Positions 21,953-32,100 of a stretch of DNA of 64,000 bases are shown here, piece by piece. The number at the start of each line of letters is the position of its first letter. Positions within the stretch are counted from its first letter, which is position 1. Both the position numbers and the translations under genes were made by a program. The stretch comes from Ovis canadensis (lineage: Eukaryota; Chordata; Mammalia; Artiodactyla; Bovidae). Below the pieces are notes generated by a model, which worked only from the letters and a program-made list of their open reading frames with translations, was not told the DNA's origin and did not search any database. The stretch is from the NCBI RefSeq assembly GCF_042477335.2, contig NC_091247.1:13493001-13557000 (forward strand). The letters run 5' to 3'.

Positions 21953-22486
21953 AAGAAGTCTTCTTGGTAAGTTTGACAGAGTTTCTATTTACAAAAGTTC
22001 CACACACAGTTGTCCATACAAAACAAAGTCCCCCTAATCTAGGAACCTTTATTTTAAAAAAGACCATCTCTAGGGTCTATCCCATCCTCCCATCACCATA
22101 GCCCTTCACCCGGCACCCAGCTGCCGTCCTGTCTCAGCTGGACCACAGCCACAGCCTCGTTACGTTCTGTCTCCCTGAGGTCCTCCCTGCTCTACTCTGC
22201 CATCCACCCTACCCGAGGCTGCTTTTTCTAAATCTCCAGACTGATTGTGTCTCTGCTGATTCAATTCCTTCCAGAGCCATCCTACTGCATCTGTCAGCAG
22301 CTATTAATGTTTGGTTACAAGCAGCAGACTCCCAACTCTGACCAATTTAAGTGACAGAGGATTTTTATGGACCGGCCCCCCAGGATGGAAGAAATAGCTA
22401 ACATTTTGCGAAGGTCAGCAATCCAGGCTTCCCTGGAGATGTTGAAAGCAAGAACAAATGGACAGTGTTTTCAGAGCCCAGCTGTG
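21953..22486. other. Unassigned intergenic sequence
   Basis: I see no gene. 22300-22480 may be part of an ancient transposon, but I cannot name a family. Confidence 0.35.
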
Positions 22487-22622
22487 GAGACTTCTGGGGC
22501 AGTCCAGTGATTAAAACTCCATGCTCCCAATGTGGAGATGCATGCGGCGCTGGTTCAATCCCTGGTCAGGGAACTAAGATCCCACATGATGCTTGGCACA
22601 GCCAAAAGCAAAGAGAGAGAGA
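22487..22622 (+). mobile_element. Bov-tA type SINE
   Basis: GGGGCAGTCCAGTGATTAAA, a B-box-like GGTTCAATCCCTGG and a GAGA-type tail. Confidence 0.75.
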
Positions 22623-23399
22623 GGAGAGAGAGCCCAGCTGTGGGGGAAAAGCCCAGTCTTCTCAGTCTCCATGCAACTCTACACAGGGGCTGGTGTATAA
22701 AAAGAGGGTGTTTCATCAACCAGGATGGATTCACAGGCCCACCTCTTGGCCAGGAAAGGACCCTGGATGGAACCACCAAGACTGAAATTAACACAGAGGG
22801 AAGGATTCTCAGCAAAGTCAAAGTATTAGCAGAAGAGAGGAAATAGATGCAGGTCCACCAAGGACAAGACACAGCTCTGCCATGCCTGCTTACAGCACCC
22901 AAAGGGTCCTTCCACATCAGAGCAGCTGGGGGAGCAGGCAAGGATTGCATTCTCTTAATCCAACAGGACCAGGGAGAAATGATGGAAGCAGTCCCCAGTC
23001 AGCTTAGGAGAGACAAGGACTTTTTGGACCATAAGACAATAGACCCAGTCAGGGATCCTCAGCCTGGACCCCACTTTCCTGCATTGTTTCTGTCATCATT
23101 TCTCATAAGGAACTCTAAACCCAAAATGGGAGCATGAAGAAGCTTTTCCAACCTCTTACCTCATCCCTCTGACCTCTCCTCCCTCGTTGCTGGCTATTGG
23201 GGTCTGTGTGGCTGGGCAGAGCCTGAGGGCTCCAGAGTCAAGCAGGGTAGGACAGTGTGAGTTAGAAGGGAGATCACACTCACCTGAGTTCTCTCCTTTC
23301 TTTGTTTTCCTCTTTATTGTCTGCTCTGCCCTCGCTGGAATGTGAGCTCCATGTAGGCTGAAGCCTGTCATTTCTTAAGACTTCGAACTTTATAGGAGA
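22623..23399. other. Unassigned intergenic sequence
   Basis: There are moderate-length open frames on both strands but none has a recognisable domain. No ruminant repeat is present. Confidence 0.4.
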
Positions 23400-23800
23400 C
23401 ATTTTTAAATTATTTTATTATTGAGGTAGAGTTGATTTACTATATTATATTTCATGTGTACAGCATAGTGATTCAATGTTTTCATAGATTATACTCCATT
23501 TAAAGTGAAAGGGAAGTCGCTCAGTCATGTCCGACTCTTTGTGACCCCATGGACTGTAGCCTACCAGGATCCTCCATCCATGGGATTTTCCAGGCAAGAA
23601 TACTGGAGTGGGGTGCCATTCCCTTCTCCAGGGGATCTTCCCAACCCAGGGATCAAACCCAGGTCTCCCACATTGGAGGCAGATGCTTTACCATCTGAGC
23701 CACCATACTCCATTTAAAGTTACTATAAAATAGTGGCTACATTCCGCGTGCTGTACAATGTATGAAATAAACTACAATGACATATTGCACAGCCTTATCT
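23400..23800 (-). mobile_element. Antisense L1 3' fragment split by a SINE
   Basis: TTATTATTGAGGTAGAGTTG to GTGTACAGCATAGTGATTC, resuming with TTACTATAAAATAGTGGC after the SINE. This is a reversed old L1 3' UTR. Confidence 0.62.
23507..23704 (-). mobile_element. Bov-A type SINE with perfect 16-bp TSD
   Basis: Antisense SINE flanked by ATACTCCATTTAAAGT at 23491-23506 and 23705-23720. The repeat is intact, so this is a young insertion. Confidence 0.93.
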
Positions 23801-23999
23801 ATTGATCACTCACTGCTGTAGCCCCAAGTCTGAGACAGTAACTAGCACGCAATTAGGAATATAAACATTTCTGACTGAACAAATACTCTGCAAGTAAGGT
23901 GGAGGATACAGCCCACCTCTGCCCTTGACCCTGAGCCAGACAAGCAAGATCAGGTCTGGAAGTGAGTCAAACCAGGAAGCAAGAGGAAGCCGGATGGGG

Positions 24000-24345
24000 G
24001 AATGAGCACAGCTTTAGATTCAACCAGACCTGGGTCGCAATCTGGCTCTGGCATGTTGAGGGCATGTCACTTAACCACCCTAAGCCTCCATCTCCTTGTT
24101 TTTTGTTTTTCACTTTTTAAAATGCTTTTGTTTTGTTTTTTGGCCAGGTGACATGTGAGATCTTAATTCTCCCACCAGGAATGGAATGCTCCCACCCCTA
24201 GCATTGAAGTGCAGAGTCTCAACCACTGGGTCACCAGGGAAGTCCCGGTTTCCTTGGTCTGGAAACAGGGATCATACCACCAACTTCACACTGTTGGGTT
24301 GAAAATAACCAAGAAATGAAATATGTGAAACTGGCACAGAGTGAA
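24000..24345 (+). repeat. MIR split by a SINE
   Basis: ACCTGGGTCGCAATCTGGCT, then AAGCCTCCATCTCCTTG, then GGTCTGGAAACAGGGATCAT and ACTGGCACAGAGTGAATGCC in MIR order. The SINE at 24112-24245 lies between. Confidence 0.65.
24112..24245 (-). mobile_element. Bov-tA type SINE inside MIR
   Basis: Antisense: it opens with the reversed A tail and GGCCAGGTGACATGTGAGAT and ends GTCACCAGGGAAGTCCC. Confidence 0.8.
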
Positions 24346-24503
24346 TGCCCTCCTCCCCAAATGCCTTTCAGCTCTGTTGCATGCTCAGTAAGAGAGGAAG
24401 TTGCTCTAATCAGATTGTGGGAACTGAATGCCACATTTCCTGGGGCTGGGAAGTTGTGTATTTTAGGAGAGCAGCCTGGAAAAGGCAATGCCTAACCCAT
24501 GTC

Positions 24504-24780
24504 CGGAGAAGGCAATCGCAACCCACTCCAGTACTCTTGCCTGGAAAATCTCTTGGACAGAGGAGCCTGGCAGGCTGCAGTCCATGGGGTCGCGAAGAGT
24601 CGGGCATGACTGAATGACTTCACTTTCACTTTCATGCATTGGAGAAGGAAATGGCAACCCACTCCAGTATTCTTGCCTAGAGAATCCCAGGGACAGAGGA
24701 GTCTAGTGGGCTGCCGTCTATGGGGTCGCACAGAGTCGGACCCGACTGAAGCGACTTAGCAGCAATAGCAGCAGCAGCCC
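24504..24780 (+). mobile_element. Dimeric Bov-A SINE
   Basis: Two Bov-A monomers in tandem (AACCCACTCCAGTACTCTTG, then AACCCACTCCAGTATTCTTG) with a (CAGCAG)-type tail. CCCATGTC at both flanks is a candidate target-site duplication. It lies just below the PTGS1 poly(A) signal. Confidence 0.85.
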
Positions 24781-24991
24781 ATGTCAGGAGGGTGGGGGTG
24801 GGAGGGGCAGGATGAAACATCAGTGATGAAAGATCTAGACAGTGACAGGCCCTGGGGATCCAGAGGAAAATCTCCTGCAAACCTCCAGCACATGGAGCCT
24901 GTGGTCAGGAGAAAGGTCTCTTCTGTATTATCCCTGCTTCTGGGGATGGGATCAAAAGAGACACAGATAGCAGGCAATTTGGAAAAAGCAT

Positions 24992-24997
24992 TTTATT
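24992..24997 (-). terminator. PTGS1: PTGS1 poly(A) signal AATAAA
   Basis: TTTATT on the plus strand reads AATAAA on the PTGS1 strand. It is the only well-placed signal between the stop codon and the SINE at 24504-24777. Cleavage is expected 10-30 nt further, near 24965-24982. Confidence 0.7.
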
Positions 24998-25249
24998 AAC
25001 TTCATGAAAAACAGCTGCCGTGAGTTGAGACCTGGATGAGGACAGAGCTCTGGTGGCTTCCAACCAATGGCCTGGAGAAAGCCACCTGTTCTCTCCATAT
25101 CCAGGGTCTCATCTGGGGTCCCACTGAGAAGACGAACACCCCACTTCCTTGCCCTCTCCATGCAGGCACAGATCCAGGCAATGCGTTCTTGTAGGACACA
25201 AGATCCTCCTGCTCCGTGGCTGTCTCACTGAACAGGAAAATGAATTCTC

Positions 25250-25735
25250 AACACTCTAGACATTCGGATCAGGACTGATCTAGAATGCCAGCCACTGTTC
25301 TGGATCAGCAACTAGGAGCACAACATTCTGGATAACCAGTCAGAAAGTCGACATTCTGGAGGGCCACCCAGAATTCTAGAATGCAAAATAAAAACCTCCT
25401 CACTTTCCAGATGATTCCATCAGGAGTCCCATATTTCAGAGTGCCTAAATTCCGGATCAACTAGAAATCTGACATTCTAGGTGGTCACCCAGGAACCCAG
25501 TGTTCTGGCATGCTGAAGGGATAACCACTCCTAACATTCTCAATGGTTTACCAGGAATTCAGCATTCTAGAACAACAAACAAGAAACACAGTATTCCAGA
25601 CCATGGGTGAGAGACCTAGAGTTCTAAACGTCCACACTGATGCTCTCGACACCAAATCAGAAACCCAACATCAAAGACAATCCACCCCGTGGCATTCTGG
25701 AATGGCAAGCAGGAAGCTCTACCATCCAGAATGCT
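25250..25735. repeat. Degenerate 28-bp tandem repeat in the PTGS1 3' UTR
   Basis: A core close to CATTCTGGA or CATTCTAGA (plus strand) recurs about 17 times, beginning near 25252, 25279, 25297, 25324, 25352, 25374, 25403, 25432, 25449, 25473, 25501, 25535, 25563, 25592, 25620, 25692 and 25723. Most spacings are 27-29 bp. A second, weaker box like ACCAGGAA sits about half a unit further on. The copies are heavily diverged, so the array is old. It lies wholly inside the 3' UTR. Confidence 0.75.
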
Positions 25736-25749
25736 GCTGCCCGGCCCCT

Positions 25750-26105
25750 TCAGAGCTCTGTGGGTGGCCGCTCCACCCCAGGCCTGTCCTCCTGACGGGG
25801 GTCTGGCACGTGGAAGGAGACATAGGGACAAGTCTTGGTGTTGAGGCAAACCAGCTTCTTTAGCGTGGCCGTCTTGACAAGGTTGAAGCCCACCTCACCA
25901 CCAAATGTGCTCGCCTTCCAGTACTCTGGAGAACAGATGGGGTTTCCTAAGAGGCCCTTAAGGGAAAAAGGAGCCCCCATTTCTATCATACTCTCCCCAA
26001 AGATGGAGTTCGGATGGCACTTCTCAAGAAGTAGCCCCGGGTAGAATTCCAAAGCATCGATGTCTCCATACAGCTCCTCCAACTCAGCTGCCATCTCCTT
26101 CTCAC
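25750..26105 (-). CDS. PTGS1: PTGS1 exon 11 (Ser530, PTEL)
   Basis: 356 nt of coding sequence including the stop. It carries His513 and Ile523 (COX-1 type side pocket), the aspirin target Ser530 (GAPFSLKG) and the ER-retention tail PTEL. It lacks the 19-residue C-terminal insert of COX-2. Confidence 0.97.
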
Positions 26106-29100
26106 CTGCAAGAGGGGGGAAGCCAGAGTCAGAATTATGATGCCATCCATTAAGGTTCAGGAGGGAACATTCTAGGTCCACCCTATTCCAGGGAGAAGAA
26201 GGGGCTTCAGAAGATCAACTTGAGCAAATGAGCAAGTGACCTAAAATCTGACCTGGTTGACTGACCCTGCTCCAGGGCTGCCTGGAGAGAAGGAATTTGC
26301 TGCCGCAGATGGAGTCAAGGGCCTGGGTCTGCAACCAGACTGTGTGTACCTTGAAACAACTCACTCCATATCTCTGTGCCCTGACGACCTGATCCTTGCA
26401 ACAGAAAGAATCTCCCCATCTGGTTTCCTTCATGGGCAGGTTTCAAGGCCTTATCCTGGCCCAGGACCTTGCATGCCACTGGAGCTTCAAGTTCACACTT
26501 GTCCAAGTTCACATAAAGATTTAGCGACAGTGTTCTGTCTGTCTCTCTGGACTGTTATGGGAAACAGACGTGGAGCACCACTACCCGTTTCCTCAAGTCC
26601 ACCCTCCATGGGGCACCAGTACACGTCAGGGGTCAGGTCACACCCTGGCCATAGCCTTTCAGTGGCCCCTCATCATCTGTGACAAGAGTTTCCGAACTTG
26701 CCTTCCCAACAACTGGGTATCTTGAGCAACAACAAATATTTATATATATATATAAAATATAATACATATGTTATATATGTGAGTGTTATATACATATGCG
26801 TGCTTTATATTACACACATATGTATACATGTATGCATACTATTGTGTCTATATACGTATCTATATACACACACACATATATATACTTGGGCACCACCTGT
26901 GTGCTAAGTCTAGGCCTACTGAATCAGAATCTCTAAAAGAAACATCTCAGATTTGGTATTTTCAATTAGTTTTCTAAGTGAGTTTTAGGAAGCTGATCCA
27001 TAAATGGGATTTAGGAACCACTAGACAGAGTCCCTGGTGGCTCAGAGGTTAAAGCGTCTGCCTGGAATTGATTCCTGGGTCGGGACGATCCCCTGGAGAA
27101 GGAAAATGGCAACCCACTCCAGTACTCTTGCCTGGTGAATCCCATGGAAGGAGGAGCCTGGTAGACTACAGTCCACGGGGTCGCAAAGAGTCAGACACTA
27201 CTGAGCGACTTCACTTCACTTCACTTCAGACAGAATAAAACTCAAAATCTTAGCATAGAATCCAAGATTCCACACGGTATGAGCCAGCCTCCTATCACCA
27301 ACTCCACCCTCTGCCTCACAAGCCTCTTGCTCCAGCCACACCTAGGACTGTTTTCCTGAGTAGGCCAGGATCTTTTCAAGGCTCATTCTTTTTAACCCCT
27401 GTGTTTTTGTACTTTCTGTTCCTCCACCTAGAAAGCTCTTCCCTCTCTTCTTCACTGCAAAATCCCTTTTCATCCTTCAAACCCAGGTGAGAACCCACCT
27501 TCTCTCCCCAGGCTGAGTCATCTGCAACACTCACCAGCCCTGGCACCATGCTCCCATGCCCCTCAAGTCCCACGGTCACGGGGCTGGCCACATGGGACCA
27601 TGGATCATCCCGTTCTGTTTCCTCGAGGTCTCCTTCACGTCAGCATGAGCCCCTGGAGGGCAGGAATCGTGGTCAGGAAGCAGCTGCTCACCTGTGAGCT
27701 CCTGGAAAGAGGTGTAGGGCTTCATGCCAAACCTCTTGCGGTACTCATTGAAGGGCTGCAGCCTCAGCACCCGTGATTCCTTGATGACATCCACGGCCAC
27801 GTGCAGGATGTGGTGGTCTATGTTCCTACCCCCACCAATCTGCCAAGAGATAAACACAGTGGTGGTCTGAGAGCCAAGCCATGTTGTCCTGGAGAAGAAC
27901 TGCAGGTCAGGAATCCTTCCTGAGTAGAAAGTAGGGCTCCATCTAGCAAGCACCAAGCTGTGAGCCCTGCCTAGATCTGCATGGCTACGCTTCTCAGCTT
28001 CCTCACCTTATTTAGTTATTTATATTTGTATTTTTGGCCACATGGAGTGGCAAGCAGGATGTTAATTCCCCGATTAGGGATGGAACCCACACACCCCTGC
28101 ACTGGGAACTTAGAGTCTTAACCATGGAAGTCCCAGCAGCTTCCTCATCTTTAGACTGTAGAGTGGGCCAGGAGGACTTCTCTAGTCACTCACTGGACAC
28201 AAGGTTCCCCAGCCATTTGAATTTAGGTGAGGACCTCCAACATCCTGTTAAGGAAGGTTCTGGAGGTATTAGATACAACAACTAGGATTCTGCAGAGGAG
28301 ATGACCAACACGGCCACAGTCAAGAGCTCAAGCAGAGGGGACTGGCATTTCAGATCTGGAAATAAAAGGCAGAAAGGTTTCTCAGCTTTTAAGTGATATA
28401 AACTGATGCATGGACAAACACTAGTTTGAGGGGCCAAAACTTTATGACTTTCCTGGGATATTTTTTAAACTCTACCTGGCAGAACTGATATGTCTGTCAT
28501 TCCCCAAATCAGTTCTAATCACAGAACAAAGACAGTCTTTTAATGGATCTTGCTGAGGAACCTGGGGCTTGCCAGGTGGTGCCAGTGGTAAAGAATCTGC
28601 CTGCCAATACAGGAGACATAAGAGATGTGGGTTCAATCCCTGGGTCAGGAAGATCTCCTGAAGGAGGGCATGGCAACCCACTCTGGTACTCTTGCCTGGA
28701 GAATTCCATGGACTGAGGGGGCTGGTGGGCTATAGTCCACAGTGTCCAGCAGAGTCGGACACGACTGAAGCGACTCAGCAGGAACACATACTGAAGAACC
28801 TATTTCTATTGTTTTCCACTCTCTGTAGCACAGAATTGAGATTAAACAAAATTTACTGAGTGTCTAGTATTAAAAAGTGAACCCCTAATAACTGGCTGCC
28901 ACTAAAAAAGAGAACTGAGCTAGGAGGTAGGAACACAGAGCATCAAGTCACTTCATCCAGACCAGAAAAAGCTGCACACAGGAATGCAGGTGACCCCATC
29001 TGCTTCTCCTTCTTTTTGCCAAGCCTCCTGGGAAAGGAATTGTTGTAAGTTAGCAGCTGCTAAGTCACTTCAGTCGTGTCTGACTCTGTGTGACCCCATA

Positions 29101-32100
29101 GACGGCAGCCCACTAGGCTCCTCTGTCCCTGGGATTCTCCAGACAAGAATACTGGAGTGGGTTGCCATTTCCTTCTCCAATGCATGAAAGTGAAAAGTAC
29201 AGTGAAGTCGTTCAGTCTCTTAGCGATCCCATGGACTGTAGCCTACCAGGCTCCTCCATCCATGGGATTTTCCAGGTGGGATTTCCCAGGCAAAAACTAA
29301 AATCTCACCTTGAAAAGTGTAATATATAAGCACATTTAGTTTAAGTAAACAGAGCTTTACTCCAAGACCAAGGGACAATATCTTGTGAAGGGATGGAAAT
29401 GGGATTCAAAGCCTAGGTAATCTGATGAGATAAAGAAGGTGCTTCAAAGAGAATTCCCTGATGGTCCAGCGGTTAGCACTTGCACTTCCCAGGGTCCAGC
29501 TTCCATCCCTGGTCAAGGAACTAAGATTCCACAGCCATGCTTGCATACTAAGTCACTTCAGTCCTGTCTCAATCTTTGGGACCCCTTGGACTGTAGCCCA
29601 CCAGGCTCTTCTGCCCATGGGATTCTCCAGGCAAGAATATTGGTGTGGGTTGCCATGCTCTGCTCCACAGGATCTTCCTGATCCAGGGATCAAACCCACA
29701 TATCTTATGGCTCCAGCACTGGCAGGTGGATTCTTTACCACTAGTACTACCTGAGAAGCCAAGCAACACAGCCCAAAAGAAAAAAAAAAAGGATTCCAGA
29801 AAAATCTGATTCATAACTGTTAAGGAGCATAGGTCTAAAGAAAGTTTTATTGCTCTAGATGATTTAATAATAATGCTTAAGAAAGTGTTCAGTTTGGATA
29901 AAACAAGGACAGTTGGGTAAGAAAGAGGAAAAGCATATTTGGCTAAAAGTATACACCCTGAGATAAAGCCAACAGAAGCTCGTGCCAATCTCAGCTGAAC
30001 TGGGAGGCTATTGTGTGTTGACTTGGGTGTGTCCCCAAAAGATACGTTGACGTCCCAACCCCTCTGCACTTGTGAATGTGACCTTATATGGACATAGATG
30101 TGATCAAGGTCATACTCCATTAGGGTGGGCCCTAATCCAACAACTGGTGTCCTGATAAAAAGAGGAAACAGAGACACAAGGAGGACTCCACGTTATAGTG
30201 ATGCTTCTCCCAGCCAAGGAACCCCAAGCATTGTCCATCAGTACCAGAAGCCGAGAGAAAGGCAAGGACCAATTCTCCCCTGGAGACTTCAGCAAGAGTA
30301 TGACCCTGCCCATACCTTGATGTTGGATTTCTAGCCTCCAGAACTAGAAAGAAAAAATTTATGATTACTATTTGTGGAGTTAACTCTAAGGGCTTTCTAG
30401 AGAAATGTTTAAAGATGGATCTCTTTTAATGGCCTAGATATTAGTAATGTGTAATAAATTCTTAATGGAGGTTTGGGTGGATCAATGAATAACAGGTATT
30501 AATTCTCAGGTGTCAGCTGGGAATATTTCTTTCATTTTCTGGATGTTTCTGGCTCAGATGGTAAAGAATCTGCTTGCAAGTGTGGGAGACCCAGGTTCAA
30601 TCCCTGGAAGAAGATCCCTAGAAAAAGGAATGGCTACCCACTCCAGTACTCTTGCCTGGAGAATTCCATGGACAGAGGATCCCGGCGGGCTACAGCCCAT
30701 GTGTGCGTGCAAGCATGCTCAGTCATGTCAGACTCTTTGCCACCCCATGGACTATAGCCTGCCAGGCACCTCTGTCCGAGGGATTCTCCAGGCAAGAGTA
30801 CCAGAGTGGATTGCCATGCCCTCCTCCCAGGGATCTTCCTGACCCAGGGATCGAACCGGGTCTCCTGAATTACAAGTGGATTCTTTACCGCTAAGCCACC
30901 AGGGAAACCCAGTCCCTAGGGTCACACAGAGTCAGACACGATTGAGCAACTAATGATTTCACTTCACTACTTTGTTTATGGAGGAAACCCCAGTAGCCTA
31001 ACAGTCTTAGCATCTTTTTCCAACCTCTCCCACTCTCTGCTTATCAGAAGAGGAGGAGTGACGTAGTATCACTGGTGAATTTTAGAGCAGTAACTAGGTG
31101 TGCATTGTACAAGCAATCCTCGCTACTGCTCTTGAACTCAGTTGACACCAAGGAGTATGCTTCCTCTCATACTCCTTATTCTGGGGGATGAGGAGGAGGT
31201 TGGGAGATATTTTCCTTGTTTCGATGCCTCCATGTTGTGGTAGCCAAATTTGTCTAATTTGAGGGTTTAGTATTTAAAAGCCTGCTTGTCAGCATAGAAT
31301 TATTTAAGTTTTCTAGAATCAGCTTAATCAGTAATAAAGGTGATATTTTAAACTTCCAAAAAAGAAAAATAAAAAAGGAAAAGAATAAATGTCTGCAGCT
31401 TAAAGCCCCTTGGTTTGTGGTCCTTTTGTAGCCCTGGGCAATAAAAACCATAGGCAAATTACTTATGCTAAGTCTGTTACCTCCTATGCAAAAATGAGGA
31501 AGGCGGAAGCATCTATCTGATATAGCTGTGGTGGAATTGAGATGAATGCAAAGCAGTTATCACAGTGTTGGTCACGGTAACCCTGTAGTGCGACCATGTG
31601 TGGGAATTCTCGGGGGAAGCCCTGTTTTATCACTTCTCACACTCTCTTTAATATCCTGAGATATCCTAAGAACCTTTGATATGCTGGTCCTTCTGCTGGT
31701 GTCAGGAAACAGCAGGGCTCTTTACACACATCACCAGGGTCACTGCTTGAAAAGTCTTTGGAAACCATACAGCCCCACACACAAGCGACTGTCTCTGCTC
31801 CTTTCTGTGCCCCCACAAAGAACACAGACCTGAACCCCATTGGTGGCAGCCTATGCTAACTGCAGTCAAATTACCAGGAGGAAACCCAGACCCACATGGT
31901 GCCACACCTTTATGGTAGGGCTCAGGGATAAGGAAGACAGAGCAGCAGGTTGGAGGAGATGGGAGAGCCCAAACAAAGGGAAGGGACGATTGAGGCTGGA
32001 GCTGGTTGAACATCCCAGGGGTAGGACTAATAGCTTGCTCGGGCTGCCATAACAAAGTGCCACAGACTGGATGGCTTAAACAAATAGAAACAGAGGCCTG

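Larger units (their letters stand above)
24975..25749 (-). other. PTGS1: PTGS1 3' UTR
   Basis: About 770 nt between the stop codon and the poly(A) signal. The first 500 nt are a degenerate ~28-bp tandem repeat, listed separately. With the CDS this gives an mRNA of about 2.6-2.7 kb, in the range known for COX-1 mRNA. The 3' limit is inferred from the AATAAA. Confidence 0.75.
26106..27691 (-). other. PTGS1: PTGS1 intron 10
   Basis: It holds a TA-rich microsatellite at 26731-26882, a SINE at 27024-27228 and an L2 piece at about 27290-27570. Nothing is recognised at 26106-26730. Confidence 0.8.

Noticed and set aside
24975-25749. Several ORFs on both strands in the PTGS1 3' UTR
   Set aside because: They fall inside the 28-bp repeat array and the UTR and have no domain; the array, not coding, explains the openness.
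29569-30177. Open frame of 202 codons on the minus strand
   Set aside because: It runs across two SINEs and part of an LTR fossil, so it is an accident of repeat sequence.
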